From Lysobacterales bacterium (lineage in GTDB: Bacteria > Pseudomonadota > Gammaproteobacteria > Xanthomonadales > SZUA-38), in assembly GCA_030065125.1 (NCBI GenBank), contig JASJDM010000001.1:186001-250000 (forward strand): DNA of 64,000 nt. The letters are read 5' to 3'. The notes under the pieces are model-generated. The model was given only the letters and a program-made list of their open reading frames with translations, did no database searches and was not told the origin of the DNA. Shown piece by piece: positions 9,225 to 18,151 of this stretch (position 1 is the stretch's first letter; the number at the start of each line of letters is the position of its first letter). Both the position numbers and the translations under genes were made by a program.

Positions 9225-10178
9225 ATGGACCCCATTTGCCACACTCTGGTGGGTGCGTCGCTGGCGTGCACAGGCCTGGAAAAAAAGGCGCGCTTTGGCC
9301 GATCGACCCTGATCATCGCCGCCAATCTGCCCGACATCGACGTGGCCGCCATGTTCTGGGGCGGAGCCGCTGCTTACGGTTTCCGCCGCGGCATCACCCA
9401 CGGGCTTCCGGCCCTGGTTGTGCTGCCCGTGATCCTGGCGCTGCTCATGCTGGCGTTGAGCCGGCTGCGGCCAGCCCGGGACGGCGTCGACTCCTCCTTC
9501 CGATGTTTATTGCTGCTGTCCGCCATCGGCGTCGTTTCCCACCCGATGCTCGACTGGCTCAATACCTACGGCATGCGCTGGCTGATGCCCATGGTGGACC
9601 AGTGGTACTACGGCGATACCCTGTTTATCGTGGACTGGATGATGTGGCTGATCCTGGCCACCGGGCTGCTGCTGACCCGCCGGATGGCCAGCGGGGACCA
9701 GCCCGCGCTGCGCCGGCCCGCGGTGCTGGCGCTGCTGACTATGACCGCCTACGTCGGCGCCAACTTCGCAATCACCCAGCAGGCCGAGCGGGTCACGCTG
9801 GCGGAACTGCAAAGCAACCCGCCGACCCGGCTGATGGCTTCGCCGGTGGCCCTGAATCCGCTGCGACGGGATCTGGTGCTGGAGTACCCCGACGAGTATC
9901 GCTTCGCCACCTACCGTTTGAACGATTCGCCGACTTTCGCAATGGATCCGCTCACCATCGCCCGGGGCGACCCGGCAGACCTGGAGCTGGCGCGGCAGGA
10001 CCGGGATGGCGCATGGTTCCTGCACTGGGCACGATTCCCGTACTCGGTGTCACAAGTGGGCCGGGGCCAGCGCGTCATCAAGATGGCAGACGCCCGCTAT
10101 GTGCGCCAGATCGACAATCCCAGGCTGGACGGCTTTGGGGTGTTTACCGTGACCATTCGTGAAGGAGAAGGCCAATGA
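9225..10178 (+). CDS. Membrane-bound metal-dependent hydrolase, DUF457/YdjM-like
   Basis: The N-terminus MDPICHTLVGASLACTG, then NLPDIDVAAMF, RRGITHG and SHPMLDWLNTYG form the scattered His/Asp motifs of the DUF457 (YdjM/YbcI) family, thought to bind metal at the membrane face. Three to four hydrophobic segments follow in the first 170 residues (ALVVLPVILALLMLAL, LLLLSAIGVVSHPML, MMWLILATGLLL, AVLALLTMTAYVGANFA). The last ~150 residues form a soluble domain that is longer than in the minimal YdjM form. The family is annotated as a hydrolase by similarity and its physiological substrate is unsettled. The stop overlaps the start of the M19 dipeptidase-like gene by 4 nt (ATGA), so the two are probably co-translated. 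Confidence 0.75.
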   Translation: MDPICHTLVGASLACTGLEKKARFGRSTLIIAANLPDIDVAAMFWGGAAAYGFRRGITHGLPALVVLPVILALLMLALSRLRPARDGVDSSFRCLLLLSAIGVVSHPMLDWLNTYGMRWLMPMVDQWYYGDTLFIVDWMMWLILATGLLLTRRMASGDQPALRRPAVLALLTMTAYVGANFAITQQAERVTLAELQSNPPTRLMASPVALNPLRRDLVLEYPDEYRFATYRLNDSPTFAMDPLTIARGDPADLELARQDRDGAWFLHWARFPYSVSQVGRGQRVIKMADARYVRQIDNPRLDGFGVFTVTIREGEGQ

Positions 10179-11254
10179 CCTTCAGCCGCCGCAAGCTATT
10201 GAAAATAGCCAGCAGTGCCGCCCTGGCCGGCGGCCTGCTGGAATCCCAGGCCCGTGCCAGCAGGGCACCTGTGAATCTGTATGACCAGGCCCTCGTCATC
10301 GATGCACTGTGTTTCGGCCGCGACTGGGATGAATCGGTGTTCGCCGCGCTGCGCCAGGCCAACTACTCCGGCATCGTGGAAAGCCTGCCGCGGCAGGATC
10401 TGCAGACTGCCATCGACGCGTTGCTGGAGTGGCAGCTGCGGATTCAACAGCACCCGGATCAACTGTTGCCTGCACTTGAGGCAAAAGACTTTGAGCTGGC
10501 GCGGGAGTCCGGCCGCACCGCGGTACTGATGAACTTCCAGGATTCGACCATGCTGGAGGGTGAGGTCCAGAACATTGACGCCCTGCACAGCCTGGGCATG
10601 CGCGGCTTTCAACTGACCTACAACGCCCGCAACCTGGTGGGTGACGGCTGCCTGGAGCGGACCAACGCCGGCCTGTCGGACTTCGGTGTGGCGGTGGTGG
10701 AACGCATGAACCAGGTGGGAGTGCTCATCGACCTGTCACACTGCGGTGACCAGACCACCCTGGATGGCATCCGGTTTTCCAGCAAACCGGTGGCCATGAC
10801 CCACACCATGTGCCATGCCCTGCGACCCCATCCCCGGGCCAAGACCGACCAGCAGATTCGCGCCTGCGCCGACAAAGGCGGGGTAGTCGGCATCATCGCC
10901 CTGGGTTACTTCATCGGCCCGGACCCGGGCGGCGACACCACCATGGAGCACTACCTGGCGCACATCGAGCACGCCGTTAATCTGGCCGGAATCGACCAGG
11001 TGGGCCTGTCTACGGACTTTCCGCCCCAGGGCATTTCACCCTGGGCCACCAAAGAGAACTGGTACGAACCCCGGCTCGGCTACTTCAAGCCCAGCTACGA
11101 GGTGCGCTGGCCGCCGTGGATTCCGGAACTGGACAGCCCCGACCGATTCCGCACCCTGGTCGGGATGCTCGAAAAGCGGCGCTGGCGGAGCAGTGACATC
11201 GAGAAGCTGCTGGGACGGAACTGGCTCAGGCTATTCCAGGACGTGATCGGTTGA
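10175..11254 (+). CDS. Tat-exported M19 (renal dipeptidase) family protein lacking the N-terminal HxD metal motif
   Basis: The N-terminus has a twin-arginine signal: FSRRKLLKIASSAALAGG with a cleavage region near SQARA. The body matches membrane dipeptidase family M19: LEGEVQNIDALHSLGMRGFQLTYN (E128, the expected bridging zinc ligand), VLIDLSHCG (H189), and MTHTMCHAL (H210). The usual N-terminal HxD zinc pair (family consensus DGHNDLP) is replaced by VIDALCFGRD, so one metal site appears altered. Length (359 aa) is normal for the family. Known M19 enzymes hydrolyse dipeptides with a broad side-chain range; whether this one does is open. It overlaps the DUF457 gene by ATGA and is the last gene of that plus-strand run. 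Confidence 0.8.
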   Translation: MTFSRRKLLKIASSAALAGGLLESQARASRAPVNLYDQALVIDALCFGRDWDESVFAALRQANYSGIVESLPRQDLQTAIDALLEWQLRIQQHPDQLLPALEAKDFELARESGRTAVLMNFQDSTMLEGEVQNIDALHSLGMRGFQLTYNARNLVGDGCLERTNAGLSDFGVAVVERMNQVGVLIDLSHCGDQTTLDGIRFSSKPVAMTHTMCHALRPHPRAKTDQQIRACADKGGVVGIIALGYFIGPDPGGDTTMEHYLAHIEHAVNLAGIDQVGLSTDFPPQGISPWATKENWYEPRLGYFKPSYEVRWPPWIPELDSPDRFRTLVGMLEKRRWRSSDIEKLLGRNWLRLFQDVIG

Positions 11255-11262
11255 AGGATTGA

Positions 11263-12423
11263 TTATGCGGCGGTGGCCGGCTCAGCCGTCACCCGGTTGC
11301 GTCCGCCGCGCTTGGATCGATACATGGCCCGGTCAGCCCGACGCAGCAGGTCGTCCAGGCTGCGGTCGCCTTCGCTCAGGACCGACACCCCGACGCTGGC
11401 TGTGACGCTGGCGTCCGGCAGGATCGGCAAGTCCAGGTCTTCAATGCCCTGGCGCAGGCGCTGAGCCGTTTCCACCGCCTGCTGGAGCGTTTGATCCGGC
11501 AGAATGATGGCAAACTCCTCCCCCCCAAAACGCGCCAGTACGTCGCTGCTGCGAAGGGTGCGCGACAGGTAAAGGGCCAGGTCCACCAGCACCTGGTCGC
11601 CGACCCCGTGGCCCAGGCGGTCGTTGATCTGTTTGAAGTGGTCAACATCAAACACCAGCAGCGCCAGCTGGCTTTGATAGCGAATGGCCCTTTCAATCAG
11701 CGGGCTGGCAGCCTGCTCCATGCCGCGACGATTCAAAATCCCGGTCATGGCATCGGTATTGGCCAGGGCCTTCATCTGCATGGACAGATCGGAGGCGAGC
11801 AGGAATACCGTGAACAGCCCCATGCCGATATAGCCCGCAGGCAGCGCCAGGAAGTTCACCCGGCTGTACAACTCTGCGTAGTAGGGATCGGGTGTGACAC
11901 CCTGCATCAGCGCCAGGCTGCCCGCCAGAACCTGGGACAGTCCAAACATCACGAAAACCACGGCGGCAGCGGCTTCAGCCGGGGCAACCCGATCCCGGTG
12001 ATTGAAGATGATGACGCCGCAAAGGCAACACAGCACGCCTCCGTACGCGGGGCCAATGAACATGTTGAGCCCAAGGTGGGGCTGACCCAGCTTGAACCAG
12101 GCCACGCCGCCCCAGACCACCAGCCCAGCGGCAACCAGCGACCAGAGCCCGGCTTTGCGCCCCGACCACATCAGGAAACCCGCCAGCGCCAGTGATACCA
12201 CCAGGATCCCGGTCGCCACCGCCACCAGCCAGTAGGCATCGTGGCTGGGAAAGCGATCGGACAGGGCATTGATGCCCCACTGGATACCGCCAAAAAGAAA
12301 CGCAGCGGCCCAGGCCAGGGCGTGCCGCGGCCGTCCGAAGCTGTGCCAGGCCATGACAAAAATGGCACACAGCATCAGGCTGGATATCAGCAGGGAAATG
12401 ATGAGGTAGGCGGCGGGCGTCAT
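11263..12423 (-). CDS. Membrane diguanylate cyclase (GGDEF)
   Basis: The start ATG at 12423 is preceded by AGGA (CCAGGAACCATG). Residues ~5-205 contain about seven hydrophobic segments (YLIISLLISSLMLCAIFVMA, YWLVAVATGILVVSLALAGF, GLWSLVAAGLVVWGGVAWF and others) that form a membrane sensor of no recognised family. Residues ~220-385 are a complete GGDEF domain: NTDAMTGILNRRGME, FDVDHFKQINDRLGH and RFGGEEFAIILP. The signature is the active GGEEF form. An RxxD inhibitory site (RSSD) sits five residues before it, so product inhibition by c-di-GMP is expected. It should make c-di-GMP from two GTP at the inner membrane. It converges with the M19 gene, with 8 nt between them. Confidence 0.92.
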   Translation of the reverse strand: MTPAAYLIISLLISSLMLCAIFVMAWHSFGRPRHALAWAAAFLFGGIQWGINALSDRFPSHDAYWLVAVATGILVVSLALAGFLMWSGRKAGLWSLVAAGLVVWGGVAWFKLGQPHLGLNMFIGPAYGGVLCCLCGVIIFNHRDRVAPAEAAAAVVFVMFGLSQVLAGSLALMQGVTPDPYYAELYSRVNFLALPAGYIGMGLFTVFLLASDLSMQMKALANTDAMTGILNRRGMEQAASPLIERAIRYQSQLALLVFDVDHFKQINDRLGHGVGDQVLVDLALYLSRTLRSSDVLARFGGEEFAIILPDQTLQQAVETAQRLRQGIEDLDLPILPDASVTASVGVSVLSEGDRSLDDLLRRADRAMYRSKRGGRNRVTAEPATAA

Positions 12424-12656
12424 GGTTCCTGGTGGCTCATGCCGGAGCAGGCCATTACTGCGCCAGCCAGCGCCGGCAAAGTCAATAGTTGCGCGGCACC
12501 CCATCGGCTGGCGGGGACCTCTGACCGGCAGTCCTGGCCGGCCCAAAGCCAGGATGGTCACGGGACTGTTCAAGGAACATCAGCGTCGCAGCCAACCTGC
12601 CAGGGGACCCGCGCCGGCTGCAGACCATAGGCCCGTCCGGCAGATCGCCGGCCGTC

Positions 12657-13883
12657 TCAGGCGTCCACGGCGCTCAGCTTCGCCGGGGACGACGGCCCAG
12701 GGGATGCGGGTTCTCGAGGGCGGAAACTCAGGCCAAACAGCGGCCGCAGCAACGCCACCCGACGAATGACGAATTCGTGCAGCAGGTAGCAACCGCCAAA
12801 GGTGGCCAGCAGCACGAGCAGGGGCTCGATCACCGGCCCCAGTGCCAGCTTTGACAGGTGGTACCCCGCCACGATGGTCAGGGTCTGGTGCAGGATGTAC
12901 CACGGATAGACCGCCTCGGTGGCGTAGGTCAGCCACCCGCGAGGCCGGTTCAGAAGGTGATAGCCCCAGCCCAGCACCATGATGACCCACAGCCAGCGAT
13001 TCAGGTAAATGACCAGCAGTTCCACCCCTCGCGGAACCGAGTCGTCGGGCAGCCAGTTGAACATGCCGTAGTAGGCTGTGAAGGACACCACTGCCAGGGC
13101 AAAAAACAACTTGCGCAGCCTTTTCAGTTCGTCCCACACACCGGGGTTACGGCCCAGCAGAAACCCGTACAGAAAAAACGTGAAATACATGGCGTGGGAG
13201 TACCAGTCGTCGAACAGAGCGTGACTCATCTCGGGAAAATGCGGATAGATGAACAGCCCGTGCAGCATCAGAGGCAGTATGGGCAGCAGGATCAGCCAGG
13301 GTCCGCGCATCAGCTTGAGGCCCCGCTGCAGTAAACCACCGGCAGGCCGAAAGGCTGCGGCCAGGGGAATCAGAACCAGGGTATAGCTCAACAGGTACGG
13401 CAGGTACCACAGATGGGTCCAGGTCCAGGTGGCAATTTCGACACCGCCCCAGGCATCGGCCGGAAACTCGCCCTGGCGCAGGTACCGCGCCATAAACTCC
13501 CAGAACCCCGGCTCAATGGCGCCTTTGGACACGGCCTCGTAATAAGCCTGGGGCGCGCAGATCACCGCCATGCCGAACACCAGGGGCAGCAGCAGCCGCC
13601 AGGTCCGCTTACCTGCGAGCCGCCAGGCCGGGTACTTGCCCCAGATGAAGCTCATGGCCAGGCCCGAGATCAGGAACAGCAGGGGCATGCGCCACTGGTT
13701 GACTACCAGCATGGGCAGCTGAAGCCATTCCGCGGTGTATGCGGACTTGATGTGCCAGCCCCAGTCGGCCACGTAAAACATGCCCACGTGGTAAAGAATC
13801 AGCAAGCCGAAGGCAAATACCCGCAGGGCGTCGATGTCGTGGCGTCGCCGGGTGGAAAGCAGGGTGTCGGAGGCGTGGGTCAT
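12657..13883 (-). CDS. Integral membrane acyltransferase, acyltransferase-3 family (OpgC/OafA-like)
   Basis: 408 residues with about ten transmembrane segments. The opening RRHDIDALRVFAFGLLILYHVGMF matches the acyltransferase-3 signature R-x-D-x-L-R...H found near the N-terminus, with the conserved His in the first membrane helix. NQWRMPLLFLISGLAMSF fits the next conserved block (R...F..FF.SG in the family). These enzymes transfer acyl groups, usually acetyl or succinyl, from the cytoplasm to periplasmic or surface glycans. There is no fused SGNH domain, so an OpgC-like or general glycan O-acyltransferase is most likely; the acceptor is unknown. The 230 bp to the next gene (diguanylate cyclase, same strand) hold no feature I can name. 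Confidence 0.82.
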   Translation of the reverse strand: MTHASDTLLSTRRRHDIDALRVFAFGLLILYHVGMFYVADWGWHIKSAYTAEWLQLPMLVVNQWRMPLLFLISGLAMSFIWGKYPAWRLAGKRTWRLLLPLVFGMAVICAPQAYYEAVSKGAIEPGFWEFMARYLRQGEFPADAWGGVEIATWTWTHLWYLPYLLSYTLVLIPLAAAFRPAGGLLQRGLKLMRGPWLILLPILPLMLHGLFIYPHFPEMSHALFDDWYSHAMYFTFFLYGFLLGRNPGVWDELKRLRKLFFALAVVSFTAYYGMFNWLPDDSVPRGVELLVIYLNRWLWVIMVLGWGYHLLNRPRGWLTYATEAVYPWYILHQTLTIVAGYHLSKLALGPVIEPLLVLLATFGGCYLLHEFVIRRVALLRPLFGLSFRPREPASPGPSSPAKLSAVDA

Positions 13884-14062
13884 GGCGATGGTCTTGCAGC
13901 TTCTGATGGCTCCAATGTCTCCTTAGCGGGCTGATATTGGAAGCGTAGTATGTCGAATCGACCGTCAGGTGGGACAAACGGCGGGTTCCAGGGACGAGCT
14001 GTTGCGGTCTCGGCAGCCATTCGAGGTAGCATGGACCCGCAGAACGGGAGCGAACTGACGGC

Positions 14063-14914
14063 ATGACGCTGGACGCCTACCTGAAGAACCGACGCCTGTT
14101 TGAGGTGAGCGGCTGGCTGATCTACCTGCTGGTCGCCTTCGTGACCAATGTCGCCATCGTCTGGATCGAACACAGCCGCATACAGTCCAGCGTTGAGCGC
14201 TGGGAGCCCGTGGTGTGGGAAGGGACCAGCCTGGCGCTGCAGGGTGTGCTGATTCCCATGATCCTGTGGTTTGACCGCCGCTTCCCTATCGGCCTGCCCA
14301 GCTGGAAACGCAGCGTTCCGGCCCATGCTGCTTTTTCCCTGGTGTTCTCACTGCTGCACGTCGCAGGGATGTACTGGGCCCGCGTATTCACCTATCGGCT
14401 GCTGCGGTCGGACCACGGGTACTACTGGCCGGACTGGTGGGCCAACTTCGGCTACGAGTATCTGAAGGACTTTCGCAGCTACATCATGATCCTGGTGGTG
14501 ATCTATCTGTATCGGTTCATCCTGCGCCGGCTGCAGGGTGAGGCCGGTTATCTATCCGACGGAGATGACTCTTCACCGGATGAAACGATATCCGACCGTT
14601 TCCTGATCAAGAAACTGGGCAAGGAATTCCTGGTGCGGGTTGAGGACATCGACTGGATCGAGGCCAACGGCAATTACGTCAACCTGCACGTGGAGTCCAG
14701 GGTGTATCCGCTGCGGGAAACCATGACGGGCATTTCCCGGCGGCTGCAGCCCATGGGATTCCAGCGGGTGCACCGTAGCGCCGTGATCAACCTGGACCGG
14801 GTAGCGGAAATTGTCGCCTTCGATACCGGGGATGGAGAAGCCCGTCTGCACAGCGATGCCCGGGTGCCCGTCAGCCGCCGTTACCGCAAGGACCTGCGTG
14901 AAAGGCTGACCTAG
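14063..14914 (+). CDS. Membrane-anchored LytTR-domain transcription regulator
   Basis: The first ~160 residues contain four hydrophobic helices (WLIYLLVAFVTNVAIVWI, SLALQGVLIPMILWF, AAFSLVFSLLHVAGMYWA, YIMILVVIYLYRFIL). Residues ~180-283 form a LytTR DNA-binding domain: FLIKKLGKEFLVRVEDIDWI, EANGNYVNLHV, YPLRETMTGISRRL, FQRVHRSAVINLDRV and VPVSRRYRKDLRERL. The fusion is a one-component regulator whose DNA-binding domain is tethered to the membrane. There is no receiver domain and no adjacent histidine kinase. It is divergent from the acyltransferase gene with about 180 bp between starts, which makes that gene a candidate target (inference only). The upstream ribosome site is weak (GGGAG about 11 nt before ATG). 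Confidence 0.88.
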   Translation: MTLDAYLKNRRLFEVSGWLIYLLVAFVTNVAIVWIEHSRIQSSVERWEPVVWEGTSLALQGVLIPMILWFDRRFPIGLPSWKRSVPAHAAFSLVFSLLHVAGMYWARVFTYRLLRSDHGYYWPDWWANFGYEYLKDFRSYIMILVVIYLYRFILRRLQGEAGYLSDGDDSSPDETISDRFLIKKLGKEFLVRVEDIDWIEANGNYVNLHVESRVYPLRETMTGISRRLQPMGFQRVHRSAVINLDRVAEIVAFDTGDGEARLHSDARVPVSRRYRKDLRERLT

Positions 14915-14930
14915 CAGGCAGACCCGCCGA

Positions 14931-15698
14931 CTATTTACCGTAGGTCTTCTTCAGGTACTCGACGATGTCAGCCGACTGCGCCATTGAGTTCCCGGTATTG
15001 GGATCCACCAGGTAGGGAATAGACACCCGGCCGGCCCGTTCCATCAGGGCCGCGCGATTGCGCAGACCTGAAGACGGCTTGATCCCGGTCAGGTCCCGCA
15101 CCGGTGGCGGCACCCAGTCCCCGATGGCGCCACGCCCGCAGTTGCGTAACAGGTAGGGTATCTCCATCTCGCTCAGCAGTTCGCGAACCGGGCGAGCGTA
15201 GGGGCTGGACTCAAAGCTGTACAGCTCCAGCAGTTTTTCCGGCTGCCGGGAACCGCGAACCATTCGACCTTGCCACGGTCGCGGGATTCCCGACAGCGAG
15301 GAACCGATCACCTGGGCAGGGGCCACCCGCCAGCGAGCCGGCAGCGGCCGCTGGCCATAGGTCTCGAACAGGTAGCGCACAATGTCCAGGGACTCGTACA
15401 TGGCCACGTTCTGATTGGCGTCCACCAGGAACGGAAACTGCTGCTTGCCGCCCAGTTTGGATACCGTGGGACGAAATCGCTGGCCGCCCTTGGGGCAGGG
15501 ATAGATGATGGCATCCAGGTCCAGCTCGGTCAGGGCCTCCCGGACAAGCCGGCAGAACGGGCAGTTCTCGAACTCGTAAAGTTCCAGCGTCTGATCGGGC
15601 TGCAGCGTCGCCGGATCGGTGTTGACGCCCATGCCAAAGCGCAGAGCGGTAGACGCCGTGGACGTCAGGATGTCGATGCCGTGAAACAGCTTGTTCAT
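14931..15698 (-). CDS. Tandem glutaredoxin/GST-N-fold protein
   Basis: About 255 residues with two thioredoxin-fold, GST-N-like domains in one chain. Domain 1 (about 35-120): LELYEFENCPFCRLVREAL, then FPFLVDANQNVAMYESLDIVRYL; it has a CPFC redox motif. Domain 2 (about 158-250): LELYSFESSPYARPVRELL, then IPYLVDPNTGNSMAQSADIVEYL; its CxxC is replaced by SPYA, so it is probably redox-inactive but could still bind glutathione. No GST C-terminal helical domain is present. The architecture resembles proteins annotated as glutathione S-transferase N-terminal domain proteins and plant-like tandem forms. The start at 15698 (MNKLFHG) removes a low-quality N-terminal extension. It converges with the LytTR gene. 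Substrate unknown. Confidence 0.82.
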   Translation of the reverse strand: MNKLFHGIDILTSTASTALRFGMGVNTDPATLQPDQTLELYEFENCPFCRLVREALTELDLDAIIYPCPKGGQRFRPTVSKLGGKQQFPFLVDANQNVAMYESLDIVRYLFETYGQRPLPARWRVAPAQVIGSSLSGIPRPWQGRMVRGSRQPEKLLELYSFESSPYARPVRELLSEMEIPYLLRNCGRGAIGDWVPPPVRDLTGIKPSSGLRNRAALMERAGRVSIPYLVDPNTGNSMAQSADIVEYLKKTYGK

Positions 15699-15780
15699 CG
15701 TTTCAGCCTGTGGAATTGGCAGGACCCCATTATCCCGATCCGCACAGGTGCAGAGCAATGACCAAGGCGTGAAGGTCAGA

Positions 15781-17640
15781 TCAGCCGCATTCGAACTCGT
15801 CCGCAGCAATGGGCCGGCAGAACCGCCCCCAGCCGAATTCCCGCCAGTAGGACACCAGACCCAGATCCTGCATCAGCTGGCGGAATCCCGGAAGCTGCCG
15901 CGCCTGGGCGCTGACCGGCAGCCAGATGCCCCACAGGTCCGGCGTTCGGCGCATGGCCTGCAGGGCCAGCTCCGGGTCATCCAGGTAGCCCGCCCACACC
16001 ATGGTGTAGTAGTCCGGAATCGTGGAGTCTTCGAACCCCTGTCGCAACCAGGCCAGGGCGTCGGCGGGCCGTTCGATCAGTTGAGCCATGGCGGTATGCA
16101 CACCCCGGGCGCCCGGCTGCTCGTGGGTCACGGCGCGCTTCAGCCAGCGACGCACCAGGGCCGGGTCACCCGTGGACAGTGCTACCACCAGTCCCTCTAC
16201 ACTCAGCGGCGGCAGATAACCGCCCATGGCGTAGCCCCGCTCCAGTTCATCCAGCGCCGCTTGAACCTGGCCCTGCATGGCCAGCAGGTGTCCGGCGAAC
16301 ATGGTGGTGCCGGGGTGCAGCGGGTCCAGCCGGCGCACCCGCTCGACGATGGCGCTGGCCTCATCGGCCCGACCGACCTTGAACAGGAAGTCCGTGGTGA
16401 CGCCGGTAGTCTTGGCATCGCTGTCGGGATCCAGGGCGTGGATGCGGCCCAGCTTGCGCTCCACCTGCTCCCACTCGCCCAGGGTCATATGCATGTAAGC
16501 CGCGCTGCGCAGCACGTGGGTGGAATCCGGCGCCAGGTCCAGCGCACGCCCCAATGCCTGCTCCGCCTGCTGCTGCCGGCGGGGAGACGGTCCCAGTACC
16601 CACTCGGTATTGCGGTAGACGTCGGAGAGCTGAGCCCAGGCCACGGCAAAACCCGGGTCGATGGTCACCGCGCGCTCGAAGTAGCCGGTGGCCTGGGCCA
16701 GAGAATCTGCGCTGAATTCCCGGTACATGGCGTTGCCTTTCATCACGGCTTCCCAGGCATCCACGTTGGCGGTACCACCCTGCATCCGCCCCAATTTGCC
16801 GACGCTGAGTTTCACCGACAGCGCCAGCGCCACGGCTTCGGCAATTTCTTCCTGGACGGCAAATACGTTCTGCAGCGGCCGGTCGAAGGTCTTGGACCAG
16901 ACCTGGAATCCGTTCTGCACATTGGTCAACCTGGCAGTAATCCGAAGCTGGTTGCCGGATTTGCGCACGCTGCCATCCAGCAGGTGCCCAACGCGCAACT
17001 GCTGTCCGATCTGTCTGGGATCCCGATCGCGGTTTTTGAAATAGAACGCCGAGGTTCGCCCGGTGACCTGCAGACCCTGAATTCGGGTCAGGCGGTTGAT
17101 CAGTTCCTCGGACAGGCCATCGGCCAGGTAATCCTGGTCGCCGTCGGGGCTGAGGTCCGCGAATGGCAGCACCGCGACCGATCCGTCCAGCGGCCCCGGG
17201 GCCGGGGCCTGCCCCCGGTACGCCAGCACCGCGGTGCCGAGCAGTACAGCCAGGACCAGTGCGAGCCCGGGCCAGGATACCCCGATGCGCCGCTCAGCGG
17301 CCCTGGCCAGCGGCGTTACCGGTGTCACCAGGCGGAATCCCACCCGGGGAATGGTTTCAATGAAGCGGGCCTCCCGGGCCGAGTCGCCCAGGGCCCGGCG
17401 CAGCTCTACCACGCACTGGGCCAGGGTGTCTTCCGACACGATGCCTCCGTGCCAGACGGTTTCAAACAGGTCCTGGCGGGACACTACCTCGCCCCTGGCG
17501 CCGGCCAGTACCACCAGCACGGTCATGGACTTGGGCTTTACCCGAACCTGTTGGTCGCCCCGCTCCAGGCAGCAGCGCTGGGGGCGAACCGTCCAGTCAC
17601 CAAGGCGGAAATCCCCAGGTTCCGATTGCAGCATTGGCAT
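15781..17640 (-). CDS. CadC/ToxR-like membrane regulator with FlgO-type domain and TPR repeats
   Basis: Residues ~10-105 form an OmpR/CadC-type winged helix (FRLGDWTVRPQRCCLERG, VSRQDLFETVWHG, RFIETIPRVGFRL). One transmembrane helix follows (SWPGLALVLAVLLGTAVLAY, ~120-140). Then comes a FlgO-like segment found in many TPR regulators: SVAVLPFADLSPDGDQDYLADG, GRTSAFYFKNRD, LLDGSVRKSGNQLRITARL. The last ~300 residues are TPR-like helices (YFERAVTIDPGFAVAWAQLSDVY). In CadC-type proteins the periplasmic part senses a signal and the cytoplasmic winged helix binds DNA. Start 17640 is the first ATG; ATG 17634 (MLQSEPGD) is equally possible. It is related to the FlgO/TPR protein at 25.0-26.7 kb, which lacks the DNA-binding domain. 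Target genes unknown. Confidence 0.85.
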   Translation of the reverse strand: MPMLQSEPGDFRLGDWTVRPQRCCLERGDQQVRVKPKSMTVLVVLAGARGEVVSRQDLFETVWHGGIVSEDTLAQCVVELRRALGDSAREARFIETIPRVGFRLVTPVTPLARAAERRIGVSWPGLALVLAVLLGTAVLAYRGQAPAPGPLDGSVAVLPFADLSPDGDQDYLADGLSEELINRLTRIQGLQVTGRTSAFYFKNRDRDPRQIGQQLRVGHLLDGSVRKSGNQLRITARLTNVQNGFQVWSKTFDRPLQNVFAVQEEIAEAVALALSVKLSVGKLGRMQGGTANVDAWEAVMKGNAMYREFSADSLAQATGYFERAVTIDPGFAVAWAQLSDVYRNTEWVLGPSPRRQQQAEQALGRALDLAPDSTHVLRSAAYMHMTLGEWEQVERKLGRIHALDPDSDAKTTGVTTDFLFKVGRADEASAIVERVRRLDPLHPGTTMFAGHLLAMQGQVQAALDELERGYAMGGYLPPLSVEGLVVALSTGDPALVRRWLKRAVTHEQPGARGVHTAMAQLIERPADALAWLRQGFEDSTIPDYYTMVWAGYLDDPELALQAMRRTPDLWGIWLPVSAQARQLPGFRQLMQDLGLVSYWREFGWGRFCRPIAADEFECG

Positions 17641-17774
17641 AACCCCATGTTAGTCGGAAGTGGCGCGCGGCGCCGCTTCCAATGGTCATACACATAATGC
17701 TTGGACACCGGAACCTGGAGATATGGCTGCAATTCCTGAGCGATTAGTCAGTAATTGCAACCTGTGCGAGCCTG

Positions 17775-18038
17775 CTAGCCGCAGAAGTAGAGGGTGCCTC
17801 GCCGGGGCGCACCGGACCGTCCCAGGCCGCCGCTGGCATTGATGATCATGGTCCGGCCCTGAGACTCGCAGGCGCGCCGGGTGGCGTGAAAACGGTTTTC
17901 GAACTCAAGCTGGCGGGCGTGGCGGGTATCCATGCTGTGGGTGCTGACTCCGGCACATCCGCCAATCATCGCCAGCGCCCCTGCCGTCAGGATCCCGGCC
18001 AGTAGCGGCCTGATGCGGAAGTTCATAGGTTTGGCCAT
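17775..18038 (-). CDS. Small lipoprotein of unknown function
   Basis: 87 residues. The N-terminus MAKPMNFRIRPLLAGILTAG is followed by ALAMIGGC, an acceptable lipobox (IGG-C), so lipidation is expected at Cys 28 or so. The mature part is short and polar, with two further cysteines (RRACESQG and the C-terminal YFCG) that could form a disulfide. The start is well supported by GAGGAGAGAGAC before ATG. I recognise no family. It is transcribed away from a region with four 11-bp-spaced CTCGTG repeats, which may be its promoter or operator. Confidence 0.7.
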   Translation of the reverse strand: MAKPMNFRIRPLLAGILTAGALAMIGGCAGVSTHSMDTRHARQLEFENRFHATRRACESQGRTMIINASGGLGRSGAPRRGTLYFCG

Positions 18039-18103
18039 GTCTCTCTCCTCGTGTCCTGCCGGTTGCTGCCGGCGTGATTACGAGGCTAGTCAGGCCAATC
18101 GAA

Positions 18104-18147
18104 ACACACATGAGAAACACACGAGCGCCACACGAGCATCCCACGAG
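18104..18147. repeat. Four 11-bp-period CACGAG repeats
   Basis: Cores ATGAG, ACGAG, ACGAG and ACGAG begin at 18110, 18121, 18132 and 18143, each preceded by CAC, CC or similar. On the other strand this reads CTCGTG every 11 bp. Exact helical phasing suggests a cooperative protein-binding array. It lies about 66 bp from the lipoprotein start and 150 bp from the selO start. Confidence 0.5.
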
Positions 18148-18151
18148 CGGC

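Noticed and set aside
15691-17697. Long antisense open frame (668 codons) over the CadC-like gene
   Set aside because: It is opposite a gene with clear winged-helix, FlgO and TPR domains. Its translation is low-complexity, rich in His, Gln, Gly and Pro, as expected for the reverse of a GC-rich codon pattern.
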